Of a stretch of DNA of 64,000 nucleotides, positions 8,888-17,631 are shown in pieces; within the stretch, counting starts at the first letter, position 1, and each line of letters opens with the position of its first letter. Made by a program: the position numbers and the translations under genes. The DNA comes from Anaerolineales bacterium (lineage in GTDB: Bacteria; Chloroflexota; Anaerolineae; 4572-78; J111), in contig JABTUK010000001.1 in NCBI GenBank assembly GCA_015075405.1, forward strand, positions 868,001 to 932,000, given 5' to 3'. The notes under the pieces were generated by a model. That model did no database searches. It worked only from the letters and a program-made list of their open reading frames with translations, and had not been told where the DNA came from.

Positions 8888-9643
8888 ATGGGCCAAAACC
8901 CGACCATGACCGGACTCAAAAAAGAACTCGCCACCATTAGCAGCCAACAATGGACGGTGCTTATCTCGCTGCTGGCCTTGGTCAATATGGTTGTTTTGGG
9001 TGGGCTGGTTTGGCTGCTAACTATTCAATCCCCCGGCGCTTTTCGGCGGGTCTTAGCTCAAGCTCCGGCTACCCGTACCCCCTTTCCTACCTTCACCACC
9101 ACCCCAACCAGACTGCCTCCACCCACAGCCATTGGCACGTTTGTCCCCACCTGGACGCCAACCATTACGCCTACCCCTCCTCCTACCGATACGCCTACCG
9201 CCACGCCTATCCCCTCCCGGACGCCCATCCGGGCTACTGCCGTGCCTGTGCCCACCGAAACGCCCACACCCTCTTATGATTATGTCGGAACCGTCCGCCA
9301 ACTGACAGCTTGTGAGAACGCCGGGAAGCATCACATTTTTGCTTATGTGCGTGACCCGGCCGGCAATGGCTTACCTGGAGTCAAAATGCGGGTTTATTGG
9401 GAAGGCGGCGCTGGCGGCGAGGCTATTCTGACAACCGGCACTAAAATGGAGGACCCGGGGCTGGCCGATTTTGCCATGTTCAAGGGCAGCTACTTTGTTG
9501 AGGTCCTTGACGGTTCAAGCCAGGTAATGGGGCCGATTAGCCCGGATATTCCACTCAATGAACTGTGCGCTGAAACCGACAACGGTGTGGCTAACTCATT
9601 ATACCACTACTCCTTTGAAGTGATTTTTACCAAGGTTCGATAG
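8888..9643 (+). CDS. Membrane-anchored protein with Thr/Pro linker and beta-sandwich-like domain
   Basis: The 251-aa protein has one transmembrane helix (about residues 21-46), an extracellular Thr/Pro-rich linker (about 55-132) and a C-terminal globular part. That part contains AYVRDPAGNGLPGVKMRVYW, a pattern seen in carboxypeptidase-regulatory/Ig-like beta-sandwiches. Topology should be N-terminus inside, globular domain outside. AGGGG abuts the first ATG with no spacing, so the second ATG at 8906 (MTGLKKE) is an alternative start. The next gene begins directly after the stop codon and has the same architecture, so the two are co-transcribed paralogues in layout. Function unknown; surface or envelope role inferred. 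Confidence 0.8.
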   Translation: MGQNPTMTGLKKELATISSQQWTVLISLLALVNMVVLGGLVWLLTIQSPGAFRRVLAQAPATRTPFPTFTTTPTRLPPPTAIGTFVPTWTPTITPTPPPTDTPTATPIPSRTPIRATAVPVPTETPTPSYDYVGTVRQLTACENAGKHHIFAYVRDPAGNGLPGVKMRVYWEGGAGGEAILTTGTKMEDPGLADFAMFKGSYFVEVLDGSSQVMGPISPDIPLNELCAETDNGVANSLYHYSFEVIFTKVR

Positions 9644-11389
9644 ATGTCTAAATGGAAACCCTGGCAGCAAATGGTCTTTCTGGGCTATTTATTCCTGCTG
9701 AACCTTATCATTTTTGGCACGCTGGCTTATTTGATGTTTAATACCGCCCGGCGCAACCAACGCCCGGTAGAACTGGCCGCCGCGCCTGCCTCGGAAGCAG
9801 TAGTTACTTATTCAACTCTAACCCTTCCGGTGGCGACGGTGACACCGCTCAATGTTTCACTCACCCTCCCAGCCCAGCCCACCGAACCCATCACCGCCAC
9901 AGCACCCCTGGCAATTGCCCTGGTCGAAGGCAGCCGCAGCCAGGCCTGGACAGCCACTCCAACTTCAACGCCTAGCGCCACGCCAACGCGCCGACCTACT
10001 GCAACACCGACCGCTACCCACACGGTCCGGCCTACTGCAACGCCCACCCTGACGCCGCTGCCAACGGCTACGGCAACATCTACCCCCCTGCCGACTGCTT
10101 CACCTACATCCACTTCTACCTCAACACCTCCGCCTACCGCCACACTCCAGCCTACTTTTACCCCAACCCGTAAGCCAACGCAAACACCCACCCCGGCAGC
10201 CCAAGCCCAAGTCAAGCTAACCCAAACCCCTACCCCATCAACCAAACCTTCACCTACTCCAACTCCTAAACCCTCCAACTCTCCAACCTTCCAACCCTCC
10301 AACCTTCCAACCTCCCCGCCCTCCACCCCCACCAGCCGCCCGACTCGACCTTCGGTCACCCGTCCAACCCCAGCGCCGACTCCCCTGGTCGTGGCGGCAG
10401 CTTTAAAGAGCAATGTCGTTAATCCTGAGGTCGAAGCTCCTGCGCCCCGGCTGGCTCAGCCTGAACCGGCCCTGGCGAACACCGCCGACCTGGTTGATGC
10501 CATCCCTTTGACCAACGCCAGCATCGCCTTAAGCTGGGCGCCAACCGACAAGACAGCTCGTTATCGTATTTACAGTGATATGGGCAGCGGTTATGGAGTT
10601 TATATCCACAAAGCCGATGTGAGCGAACCGGCTTTTGTGGACAAAATGCTCCGTCCGGGGCTGGCCTATCGCTACCGCGTCACCCGCCTGGAAAGTCACC
10701 GGGAAGTTGTTTTGGCCCAAACTGTTGCGGCTACGTTGGGTGGCCAGGCCCCGCTGGATAACTTGCTTAACCAGCAGCCGGTTGTGACCGCTACCGTCGC
10801 TCCCGCGCCCACCGCCCTCCCCGCCGATGCGATCCTGCTTGGCTTGTTGAGCGACAACAGTTATACCGATGAGTTTAATACCTTGCACGTGGTCGGCGAA
10901 GTGCGTAATGACTCCAACCTGGATGTCGGCCAGAGCGATATAGCCATCACCTTTTATGATGGCGCCGGCGCGGCGATTGGCACAGCCAACGGGCAGACCA
11001 TTCTGGAGGTCATCCCCCCCGGCGAAATTTCGCCTTTTCTGATTACCCTGTCCCGCCCGGAAGGGATGGACTCCTACAGCGTGAGAGCGGTAGCTCGACC
11101 GGTAAAGCCGGAATTAACTCCTCAGTTAGCGGTCATTCAAGTAAAACGTTTTGAAGATGAGGCCGGTTTCTTTCACGTCAAAGGTGTGATTGAAAACAGC
11201 GGCAGTCTTACGGCCAAGCGAGCCAAAGTGGTCGCCGTGATTTACGGGCGCGGCGGAGCGGTCATTAATGTCGGCTTCACCTACCTTAACCCGCCCACCC
11301 TGGCCCCCGGCGAGCGGGCCAGCTACGAAGTTATCTTTACCTATTTCCCCAAATATGTGGATCAAAAAGTGATTCCTTTTGAGGAATAA
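9644..11389 (+). CDS. Membrane-anchored Thr/Pro-linker protein with FN3-like and FxLYD-type domains
   Basis: The 581-aa protein starts at ATG immediately after the TAG of the previous gene, indicating translational coupling. It has one N-terminal transmembrane helix (about residues 8-30) and a long Thr/Pro linker (about 95-250). Then come a fibronectin-III-like segment ([18 protein letters not shown]) and two tandem domains of the FxLYD type ([20 protein letters not shown] and [20 protein letters not shown]). The linker DNA at 10271-10320 consists of an iterated CCAACCTTCC word that also forms an intergenic hairpin elsewhere in the window. The protein probably projects its domains from the membrane; function is unknown. 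Confidence 0.82.
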   Translation: MSKWKPWQQMVFLGYLFLLNLIIFGTLAYLMFNTARRNQRPVELAAAPASEAVVTYSTLTLPVATVTPLNVSLTLPAQPTEPITATAPLAIALVEGSRSQAWTATPTSTPSATPTRRPTATPTATHTVRPTATPTLTPLPTATATSTPLPTASPTSTSTSTPPPTATLQPTFTPTRKPTQTPTPAAQAQVKLTQTPTPSTKPSPTPTPKPSNSPTFQPSNLPTSPPSTPTSRPTRPSVTRPTPAPTPLVVAAALKSNVVNPEVEAPAPRLAQPEPALANTADLVDAIPLTNASIALSWAPTDKTARYRIYSDMGSGYGVYIHKADVSEPAFVDKMLRPGLAYRYRVTRLESHREVVLAQTVAATLGGQAPLDNLLNQQPVVTATVAPAPTALPADAILLGLLSDNSYTDEFNTLHVVGEVRNDSNLDVGQSDIAITFYDGAGAAIGTANGQTILEVIPPGEISPFLITLSRPEGMDSYSVRAVARPVKPELTPQLAVIQVKRFEDEAGFFHVKGVIENSGSLTAKRAKVVAVIYGRGGAVINVGFTYLNPPTLAPGERASYEVIFTYFPKYVDQKVIPFEE

Positions 11390-11410
11390 AGTGGAAATAA
11401 AAATAAAAAC

Positions 11411-11445
11411 AAAAAAAGCCCCACCAATCGGTGGGGCTTTTTTTT
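11411..11445. terminator. Bidirectional rho-independent terminator
   Basis: An 8-bp stem GCCCCACC/GGTGGGGC (11418-11437) with loop AATC is flanked by seven A on the left and eight T on the right. It can stop the rightward TM-TP-linker operon and the leftward pilin gene. Confidence 0.93.
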
Positions 11446-11486
11446 GGATCTATAAATTGAACAGAATAACAAAGGAATAAAAAGAA

Positions 11487-11633
11487 TTAGAGGTTGCCAA
11501 CGATATTGCTGAATACGTTGCCAACAACCGGGCCAAGCAAGAGCAGAATGGCGATGACGACGATGGCGACGAGTACCAAGATCAAAGCATATTCTACCAG
11601 GCCCTGGCCTTCTTCACGCGGGAGAAACAGCAT
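11487..11633 (-). CDS. Flp/Fap-type pilin, 48 aa
   Basis: This very short gene encodes MLFLPREEGQGLVEYALILV followed by a hydrophobic helix and VVGNVFSNIVGNL. The GQGLVEYALIL motif, with the conserved Glu five residues after the prepilin cleavage Gly, is the hallmark of Flp-type (tad) pilins. AAAGGAGG lies 9-10 nt upstream of the ATG. The product should be cleaved by a TadV-like peptidase and assembled into thin adhesive pili. No tad secretion genes are present in the window, so this copy stands alone between two unrelated plus-strand genes. A weak promoter (TTGAGC-N17-TATGGT) can be read about 90 nt upstream. Confidence 0.92.
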   Translation of the reverse strand: MLFLPREEGQGLVEYALILVLVAIVVIAILLLLGPVVGNVFSNIVGNL

Positions 11634-11750
11634 GTCTTATAAGCCTCCTTTCCAAAAAATTGTTACTCAATGTAACTAGCTTCACCATAACGGATAAATG
11701 CCGTTAGCTCAATAGTCTAAGAGTACCAAACTTTCTGCCTGCAAACGCTT

Positions 11751-11780
11751 TTGGCAGCTTTTGTCGGGGCATGCTATACT
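11751..11780 (+). promoter_or_regulatory. Promoter TTGGCA-N18-TATACT
   Basis: TTGGCA (11751-11756), 18 bp, TATACT (11775-11780) with an upstream TG (extended -10). It leads into the aminotransferase gene at 11812. Confidence 0.65.
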
Positions 11781-11811
11781 ACCCCCCTCATTTATGGCAA
11801 AGGAGTCAATC

Positions 11812-13083
11812 ATGTTATCTGATCTATCTCATATTTCACCTGTGTGGAGCCGGATTACCCATCTGATGGTCGAGCGGGGCGAGGGCTGCCACGTCTACAC
11901 CACCGACGGGGAGCAGTACCTTGATTTTACCAGCGGCATCGGCGTGACCAACACCGGGCACAGTCATCCGGCGGTGGTCAAAGCTATCCAGGAGCAGGCG
12001 GCCAAAATGCTCCACGCCCAGGTTAATATTTATCTGCACCCACCCCTGATTCGCCTGAGTCACGCCTTAAATGAGATTACTCCGTCCAATCTTGATACAT
12101 TTTTCTTCTCCAACTCCGGCGCGGAGGCTATCGAAGGGGCAGTCAAATTGGCCCGGCACTATACCGGGCGAACCAACATCATTGTTTTTCAGGGCGGTTT
12201 TCACGGACGGACGGCCCAGACCATGGCCATGACCACGGCCAAAACCGTCTACCGGGTTGACTATCAACCCCTGCCTGGTGGCATCTTTGTCTCGCCTTTT
12301 CCCTATGCCTACCGCTACCGCATGACCGACGAACAGGTGAGCGAGTTTGCTCTGCGCGAATTGGACATGATTTTGCATACCCAATCTGCGCCCCAGGAAA
12401 CGGCAGCAATGGTCATCGAGCCGGTCTTGGGCGAGGGCGGCTACGTGCCCGCGCCGCCCCAGTTTATGCAAGGGCTGCGCCGGGTGTGCGACGAGCACGG
12501 CATCCTGCTGATTGTTGACGAGGTCCAGACCGGCTTTGGCCGCACCGGCAAAATGTTTGCCCACGAGCATGCCGGTATCAAAGCCGATGTGATGGTCATG
12601 GCCAAAGGGCTGGGCAGCGGCTTCCCCATTTCCGGCATCGCTTCCAGCCGCGAAATTATGAGCAAGTGGCAGACCGGCACGCACGGCGGAACCTACGGCG
12701 GCAACGTGATGGGCTGCGCCGCCGCCGAAGCCACCATCAAGGTCATCAAAGAAGAAGGGCTGGTGGAGAATGCAGCCACACGCGGCCGGCAGCTTATGGA
12801 CGGCCTGGCCGAAATCCAGAGCCGCTTCCCCGCCTTGGGCGATGTGCGCGGGTTGGGCCTGATGGTCGGCTGCGAGTTTACCAATCCTCAAACCGGCCAA
12901 CCCGACGACGCCCTGACCAAAAAGGTAGCCGCCCACACCCAGCAAGATGGTCACCTGCTACTGTTGACCTGCGGCATGTACGGCAACGTCATCCGCTGGA
13001 TTCCGCCGCTAGTTGCAACTGAAGCCCAAATCAACGAAGGGTTGGAGAAGTTTGAAAAAGCGATGGCAGCGGCGCTGTCGTAA
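11812..13083 (+). CDS. Class III PLP-dependent aminotransferase (acetylornithine/4-aminobutyrate type)
   Basis: This 423-aa enzyme has SNSGAEAIEGAVKLAR (PLP phosphate binding), HGRT after the FQGGF turn, VIEPVLGEGGY, LIVDEVQTGFGRTG (cofactor Asp) and VMAKGLGSGFPISG, where the Lys forms the Schiff base. The family moves the terminal amino group of 4-aminobutyrate, acetylornithine or similar omega-amino acids to 2-oxoglutarate. I start at ATG 11812 (MLSDLSHISPVWS) because AAGGAG lies 5-6 nt upstream. The frame opens 17 codons earlier inside the promoter. Substrate cannot be fixed from the sequence; 4-aminobutyrate transaminase is the best guess. It stands alone before gatC. Confidence 0.88.
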   Translation: MLSDLSHISPVWSRITHLMVERGEGCHVYTTDGEQYLDFTSGIGVTNTGHSHPAVVKAIQEQAAKMLHAQVNIYLHPPLIRLSHALNEITPSNLDTFFFSNSGAEAIEGAVKLARHYTGRTNIIVFQGGFHGRTAQTMAMTTAKTVYRVDYQPLPGGIFVSPFPYAYRYRMTDEQVSEFALRELDMILHTQSAPQETAAMVIEPVLGEGGYVPAPPQFMQGLRRVCDEHGILLIVDEVQTGFGRTGKMFAHEHAGIKADVMVMAKGLGSGFPISGIASSREIMSKWQTGTHGGTYGGNVMGCAAAEATIKVIKEEGLVENAATRGRQLMDGLAEIQSRFPALGDVRGLGLMVGCEFTNPQTGQPDDALTKKVAAHTQQDGHLLLLTCGMYGNVIRWIPPLVATEAQINEGLEKFEKAMAAALS

Positions 13084-13194
13084 AACCCAACACAAAATTT
13101 ATTAGCTCACGGATAAACACAGTTTTTTCTTTATTTACACCTTTATCTGTGCTCATCTGTGTCCATCTGTGGACCCCAAAATTTGGAGATTATT

Positions 13195-13485
13195 ATGGCA
13201 AAACTGAGCCTGGCCGAAGTTGAAACTATTGCCGAACTGGCCAAACTCCCCCTGACCGAAGCCGAAAAAGCGACGTTTCAAGAGCAGCTTTCCGCTATTC
13301 TGGCTTACGCCGAAATGTTGCAGCAGGTTGATACTACCAACATTCCGCCAACGGCCAGCGCCCTGCCCCTGAACAACGTCATGCGGGCCGACGAAGTCAG
13401 CCTCAGCCTCTCAAATGAAGAAGCGCTTTTCAACGCCCCCGCCGCCGAAGACGGCTATTTTAAAGTGCAGGCAGTTTTGGATTAA
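13195..13485 (+). CDS. gatC: Asp-tRNA(Asn)/Glu-tRNA(Gln) amidotransferase subunit C
   Basis: A protein of about 96 aa with the GatC pattern: MAKLSLAEVETIAELAKLPL at the N-terminus, LSAILAYAEMLQQVDT in the middle and NNVMRADEV in the extended belt that wraps GatA. TTGGAG lies 5-6 nt before ATG 13195. GatC stabilises the GatCAB transamidase that converts misacylated Glu-tRNA(Gln) or Asp-tRNA(Asn). gatA follows after a 312-bp gap filled with palindromic repeats, which is unusual because the pair is usually tightly coupled. gatB is not in the window. Confidence 0.95.
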   Translation: MAKLSLAEVETIAELAKLPLTEAEKATFQEQLSAILAYAEMLQQVDTTNIPPTASALPLNNVMRADEVSLSLSNEEALFNAPAAEDGYFKVQAVLD

Positions 13486-13790
13486 GTGTCAAGTGTAAAC
13501 GTGTCAAGTGTCAAGTGCTACGGTGTCACGTGTTAAAGTGTCAAGGTATCGTGCCTTAAGTGATTTTCATTTTTAACTTGTAACAAAGATGAACCATGTC
13601 ATTTCGAGGAGGAACGACGAGAAATCCCTGAGATGTAGGCTGACAAAGTGAGTCTGTAGGGATTTCTCCCTTCGGTCGAAATGACATGTTCTCCTTGAAA
13701 ATAACATCTTAATTTTGAAAATTACTTAATACTACTTGACACTTGACACCTGATACCTGACACTTGACACCTGACACTTATCTCACGGAG
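13486..13790. repeat. Nested palindromes between gatC and gatA
   Basis: The outer arms are iterated GTGTCAAGTG words (13486-13551) and their reverse complement, ACTTGACACCTGA-type words (13734-13780). Inside the loop sits a second hairpin, CATGTCATTTCGA (13595-13607) with TCGAAATGACATG (13676-13688), whose arms continue through GAGAAATCCCT/AGGGATTTCTC. The inner element belongs to a family also found at 27746 and 50227. The gap contains no ORF. Confidence 0.9.
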
Positions 13791-13797
13791 ATTAACA

Positions 13798-15261
13798 TTG
13801 GAACTCTACACCCTCACTATCCACGAAGCCCAGGACAAACTGCGCTACGGCGAGATTACTTCGGTGGAACTGACCGAAAGTGTGCTGGAGCGGATTGAAA
13901 CGGTTGACCCTAAAGTTCAAGCCTACCTCAGCGTGCAGGCCGATTTGGCCCTGGACATGGCCCGGCTGGCCGATGAGCGCCGCGCTGCCGGCGAAGATAA
14001 CCCCCTCTTAGGCATTCCCCTGGGAATTAAAGATGTTTTGATTACTTACGGCGTGCCGACTACCGCCGGCTCGAAAATCCTGGAAGGGTTTATCCCGCCG
14101 TTTGATGCAACGGCCATCACCAAATTGCGTACCGCCGGAGCGGTCTTTGTCGGCAAAACCAACATGGACGAATTTGCTATGGGCTCGTCCACCGAGTATT
14201 CGGCCTATCAAGTTACCAAAAACCCCTGGGATTTGCGCCGCGTTCCCGGCGGCAGCAGTGGGGGCAGCGCCGCCGCCGTCGCTGCCGACGAGGCTATGGC
14301 GACGTTGGGTACAGACACCGGCGGCAGCGTCCGCCTGCCCGCTGCTTATTGCGGCGTGGTCGGCTTGAAACCGACCTATGGGCGGGTCAGCCGCTACGGC
14401 CTGATTGCCTTTGGCTCTTCGCTGGACCAGATTGGCCCGCTGACCAAAGATGTGGAGGATGCGGCCATTTTGCTCAACGCTATTGCCGGGCATGATCCCC
14501 GCGATTCGACCAGCCTCAACGCCCCTGTGCCCGATTATGTGGCCGAGATGAAGCAGGGTGATGATTTGAAGGGATTGCGGGTTGGTGTGCCCAAAGAGTA
14601 TTTCATCGAGGGGCTGGATGCCGGGGTAGAGTCAACCGTGCGGGCGGCCATCGCCCAACTGGCCCAATTGGGCGCGGAGATTGTGGAGGTGTCGCTGCCC
14701 AACACCCGCTACGGCATCCCAGTCTATTATCTCATCGCCCCGGCGGAAGCGTCGGCCAACCTGGCCCGGTATGATGGGGTAAGATTTGGGCTGCGCCAGG
14801 AAGGCAGCGATATGTGGGACACGCTGCGCCAAACCAGGGAAGCCGGCTTTGGCCGGGAGGTCAAGCGCCGGATCATGCTCGGCACCTATGCCCTCTCGGC
14901 GGGCTATTACGATGCCTATTATCTGAAGGCGCAGCAGGTCCGCACCCTGCTCCGGCGGGATTTTGAGCAGGCTTTTGAACAGGTGGATGTAATGGTAGCC
15001 CCGGTCGCGCCGACAGTAGCCTTTGAAATTGGGGCCAAAACCGACGACCCGCTGCAAATGTACCTGATTGACGTGTTTACTGTCTCGCTCAACCTGACCG
15101 GCGTCTGCGGTATCTCCGTGCCGTGCGGCTTCTCCGCCGGGATGCCGGTCGGCCTGCAACTCATTGGCCCGGCTCTGGGGGAGAGCGCCATTTTGCGGGC
15201 AGCCTATCAGTATGAGCAAGCGACGGAGTGGCATAAACATAAGCCGGCGTTGGGCGGATAA
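13798..15261 (+). CDS. gatA: Asp-tRNA(Asn)/Glu-tRNA(Gln) amidotransferase subunit A
   Basis: This 487-aa amidase-signature enzyme shows the Ser-cisSer-Lys elements: [10 protein letters not shown] (Lys), [14 protein letters not shown] and [13 protein letters not shown] (nucleophile region). GatA releases ammonia from glutamine for the transamidation done by GatB. The start is TTG 13798: GGAG lies 8 nt upstream and [15 protein letters not shown] aligns with the usual family N-terminus. Length is normal. It follows gatC in the expected order, but after a repeat-filled spacer. The GatCAB route implies that Gln-tRNA and/or Asn-tRNA is made indirectly in this organism. Confidence 0.96.
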   Translation: MELYTLTIHEAQDKLRYGEITSVELTESVLERIETVDPKVQAYLSVQADLALDMARLADERRAAGEDNPLLGIPLGIKDVLITYGVPTTAGSKILEGFIPPFDATAITKLRTAGAVFVGKTNMDEFAMGSSTEYSAYQVTKNPWDLRRVPGGSSGGSAAAVAADEAMATLGTDTGGSVRLPAAYCGVVGLKPTYGRVSRYGLIAFGSSLDQIGPLTKDVEDAAILLNAIAGHDPRDSTSLNAPVPDYVAEMKQGDDLKGLRVGVPKEYFIEGLDAGVESTVRAAIAQLAQLGAEIVEVSLPNTRYGIPVYYLIAPAEASANLARYDGVRFGLRQEGSDMWDTLRQTREAGFGREVKRRIMLGTYALSAGYYDAYYLKAQQVRTLLRRDFEQAFEQVDVMVAPVAPTVAFEIGAKTDDPLQMYLIDVFTVSLNLTGVCGISVPCGFSAGMPVGLQLIGPALGESAILRAAYQYEQATEWHKHKPALGG

Positions 15262-15277
15262 AAACAACGAGGGCATC

Positions 15278-15901
15278 ATGCTTGAACAACTAAAGACCGA
15301 TCGCATAGCACAGATTATGCTTGTAGGTGTTGTAGTAGCCGGTTGTTTTGCATGTTCTACCATTGGTGCTACTGTTTACGTCGCGCTTGGGAGAACTTTA
15401 ACCCTTCCTACACAGGTCGTTCAACAACCAGTAGTAGCTCAAGAACAACTACCAACTCCTACACTAACATCTGTTCCTGAACCAACTAATACCTCCGAAC
15501 CAACTAATACTCCCACGACTACTCCAACATCATACCCTACTGCTACCCCGACAACACCCCTAACACCACGTGCTGATATAAATGTATGTGACGTGGAATT
15601 TAATGATGAGTATTTGCATAGTTATGTAAAATGGACTGGCATGGTGATGCATAAACCATTTGTAGACGACGACGGGTCTCAATCATTTATGGCACAAATA
15701 TTTCCTCCTGATGAAAGGAATTCATGCTTCAGGCCGTTCTTTGTCAGATACGAAGGGGCAGAGCGTATCTATGCAGAAGACCTTATAGAAGTAACTGGGG
15801 CGATTCTGACAACTAATTACGAATTTGAAGGAGCTACAGGTACACGCGAACATATAGTGATGATTTTGGCTGACGAAATTAAAATAATACCTGTAAAATG
15901 A
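15278..15901 (+). CDS. Membrane-anchored Thr/Pro-linker protein, 207 aa
   Basis: The protein has an N-terminal transmembrane helix (about residues 11-37), a short Thr/Pro linker with the repeated phrase EPTNT (about 55-95) and a C-terminal globular domain. That domain (CDVEFNDEYLHSYVKWTGMV ... LIEVTGAIL) resembles small beta-barrel/OB-like extracellular domains but no family was identified. GAGG lies about 6 nt before ATG 15278, 17 bp after gatA, so it may be co-transcribed with gatA. The DNA is visibly more A/T-rich than gatA, as is the DUF559-type gene after it, suggesting later acquisition. Confidence 0.75.
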   Translation: MLEQLKTDRIAQIMLVGVVVAGCFACSTIGATVYVALGRTLTLPTQVVQQPVVAQEQLPTPTLTSVPEPTNTSEPTNTPTTTPTSYPTATPTTPLTPRADINVCDVEFNDEYLHSYVKWTGMVMHKPFVDDDGSQSFMAQIFPPDERNSCFRPFFVRYEGAERIYAEDLIEVTGAILTTNYEFEGATGTREHIVMILADEIKIIPVK

Positions 15902-15978
15902 ATGAAAAAACAGGCAATGATTTAAGTGTTTAGTCAAACCATTTTGGGTGATGAAGAATTTATGAATAAAGATTTTGG

Positions 15979-17631
15979 GGATGGTTCAGAAATAGGTTGA
16001 CACATTAACAACAGAATAGGTTTACAGGAGCCACCTTTTCAGGCAAGATAAGGGTTACGAGACCACATCAAACCTGAAAGAAGGAGGCTCCTAATGGCAC
16101 AGTATCGCATAGCTGGGTTGGATTTGTCAACCCGGATGCAAATCACGGTCGAGATGGTGTTGAGCGCCCACGAACGTGGGTGGGGGCGAGCCAGCCAATT
16201 GGCGCAAGACTATGGGGTATCCCGGACGCTGTTGTACGAGTGGCGCCATAAAGCGATGCAGAGCTTGCAAGAAACCTTGCAGCCGCATGACCCCGGACCC
16301 TGTCCGCTCAAACAAAGCCTGGACATCAGTTCCAGTTTCATCCAGCGGGCCATAGCGCTGTGGCCGATGCTAACCGGGAGCGTACGAGGGATCCAAACCG
16401 GGCTGGAACTGCTGTTGGGGGTGGAGCGGTCGGTCGGCTACATCAGCCAGACGCTTCAGGCGGCGGGTCAGCAGGCCGCGGTCTATAATCAAGCCGTGGT
16501 GATCCCGGTGCCGATTCTGGGTGAGGCCGACGAAATCTTTCAAGGCCGGCAACCGTGTCTGACCGTGGTGGACGGGCGGTCCTTCCTGGTGCTGAACTTG
16601 ACCCCAGCGGAGCACCGCGATGGGACGACCTGGGGGCTGACTTACCTGGATTTGGTCGAACGGGGCATCCAGTTCCAGGACCTGGCCTGTGACGGGGGCA
16701 CCGGACTGCGGGCGGGGGTGCGGGAAGCCAAACTGGCCCTACCCTTGCGGCCCGACCTGTTTCACCTGCTGCAAGAAGCTCATCGCCTGAGCCGACGGCT
16801 GGAAGGCGCCGCCTACCGGGCCATCGACACCGCCGAACGGGCGCGTCGAGCCGAGTTGCAAGCGCGAGGACTGATCCGGCGGCGGGGGCGGCGGCTCACC
16901 AGCAAGGTCCCCTTGGCTCAGGCTCAGGTCGAGGCCACCCAAGCCATCACCACCTTCGACACCTGGTCGTGGCTGCTGGCGGAAGTGCGGCAGGCTTTGG
17001 AACCTCTCACCCCCAGCCATCAACTGGTCGCCGTCGCCACAACCAAAGCCACCCTGGAAACGGCTATCACCCTGCTCAAGGAATTGGGCCAGGCAGACAT
17101 TACCACCTTCGCCGACGATCTTCAGCAGAAGTTACCCGAACTGCTGGCCCCGTTGGCGTGGCTGGAGCAACACCTGACCCCGCTGCTCAAGAACTTGGCG
17201 GCTGACACCCAAGCTTTTGTCCTGTGGACCTGGCAACACCGCCACACCTTGAACTTGAACCTTGAGACTGACCTGCCCGCAGCCCTCCGCTCTATCGTGC
17301 CGCTCGTCTGGGAGACCCTGGGCCTCTTCCACCGCTCCTCCAGCTTGGCCGAGTCCCTGCACAGTTGGCTGCGCCCCCACTTACAGACTCACCGGGGCAT
17401 GCCCCAATGGTTACTACCCTTGCTCCAACTCTTCTGGAACCACCACCAGTTTGAACGGGGCAAGCGCAGCGGCTCTAGCCCCCTGGAGTTGGCTGGTGTG
17501 TCGGATGCTCTTTCTCTTGCGGAGGTGTTAGACCAGTTGTTCCCACCCACGACGGCTACCCAGCCAGGATAATTTATTTTTTAAGGTACCAAAAGTGTCA
17601 ACCTATTTCAGCCCGTAATTGAACCATCCCA
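15979..17631 (+). mobile_element. Insertion sequence, about 1653 bp, 8-bp target duplication
   Basis: The element is flanked by GATTTTGG at 15971-15978 and 17632-17639. The inverted ends share an outer block GGGATGGTTCA and an inner block GAAATAGGTTGACAC. The right end has ten extra bases (ATTACGGGCT) between the two blocks, so the ends are asymmetric. It carries one transposase gene reading rightwards. The termini are confirmed because joining the flanks restores the DUF559 reading frame. The family is not certain; it is not IS4. Confidence 0.88.
16094..17572 (+). CDS. DDE-type transposase of unassigned IS family
   Basis: The 492-aa protein begins with an HTH (RASQLAQDYGVSRTLLYEWR, about residues 32-51). 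It then shows acidic residues in LTVVDGRSFLVL and LACDGGTGLR, and a C-terminal SSLAESLHSWLRPHLQTHRG in which the Glu may complete a DDE triad. The end (LLQLFWNHHQFERGKRSGSS) resembles the DUF6399-like tail of some Chloroflexota and cyanobacterial transposases. AAGGAGG lies 7-8 nt before ATG 16094. The gene is G/C-rich compared with the A/T-rich host gene it interrupts. Full length and intact. Confidence 0.8.
   Translation: MAQYRIAGLDLSTRMQITVEMVLSAHERGWGRASQLAQDYGVSRTLLYEWRHKAMQSLQETLQPHDPGPCPLKQSLDISSSFIQRAIALWPMLTGSVRGIQTGLELLLGVERSVGYISQTLQAAGQQAAVYNQAVVIPVPILGEADEIFQGRQPCLTVVDGRSFLVLNLTPAEHRDGTTWGLTYLDLVERGIQFQDLACDGGTGLRAGVREAKLALPLRPDLFHLLQEAHRLSRRLEGAAYRAIDTAERARRAELQARGLIRRRGRRLTSKVPLAQAQVEATQAITTFDTWSWLLAEVRQALEPLTPSHQLVAVATTKATLETAITLLKELGQADITTFADDLQQKLPELLAPLAWLEQHLTPLLKNLAADTQAFVLWTWQHRHTLNLNLETDLPAALRSIVPLVWETLGLFHRSSSLAESLHSWLRPHLQTHRGMPQWLLPLLQLFWNHHQFERGKRSGSSPLELAGVSDALSLAEVLDQLFPPTTATQPG

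Noticed and set aside
9053..10413. Long minus-strand open frames rich in Gly/Val opposite the Thr/Pro linkers
   Set aside because: They are mirror products of iterated ACN/CCN codons in the real genes, without ribosome sites or recognisable folds.
12067..12954. 295-codon frame antisense to the aminotransferase
   Set aside because: The plus strand encodes a complete class III aminotransferase with all motifs; the antisense frame is composition-driven.
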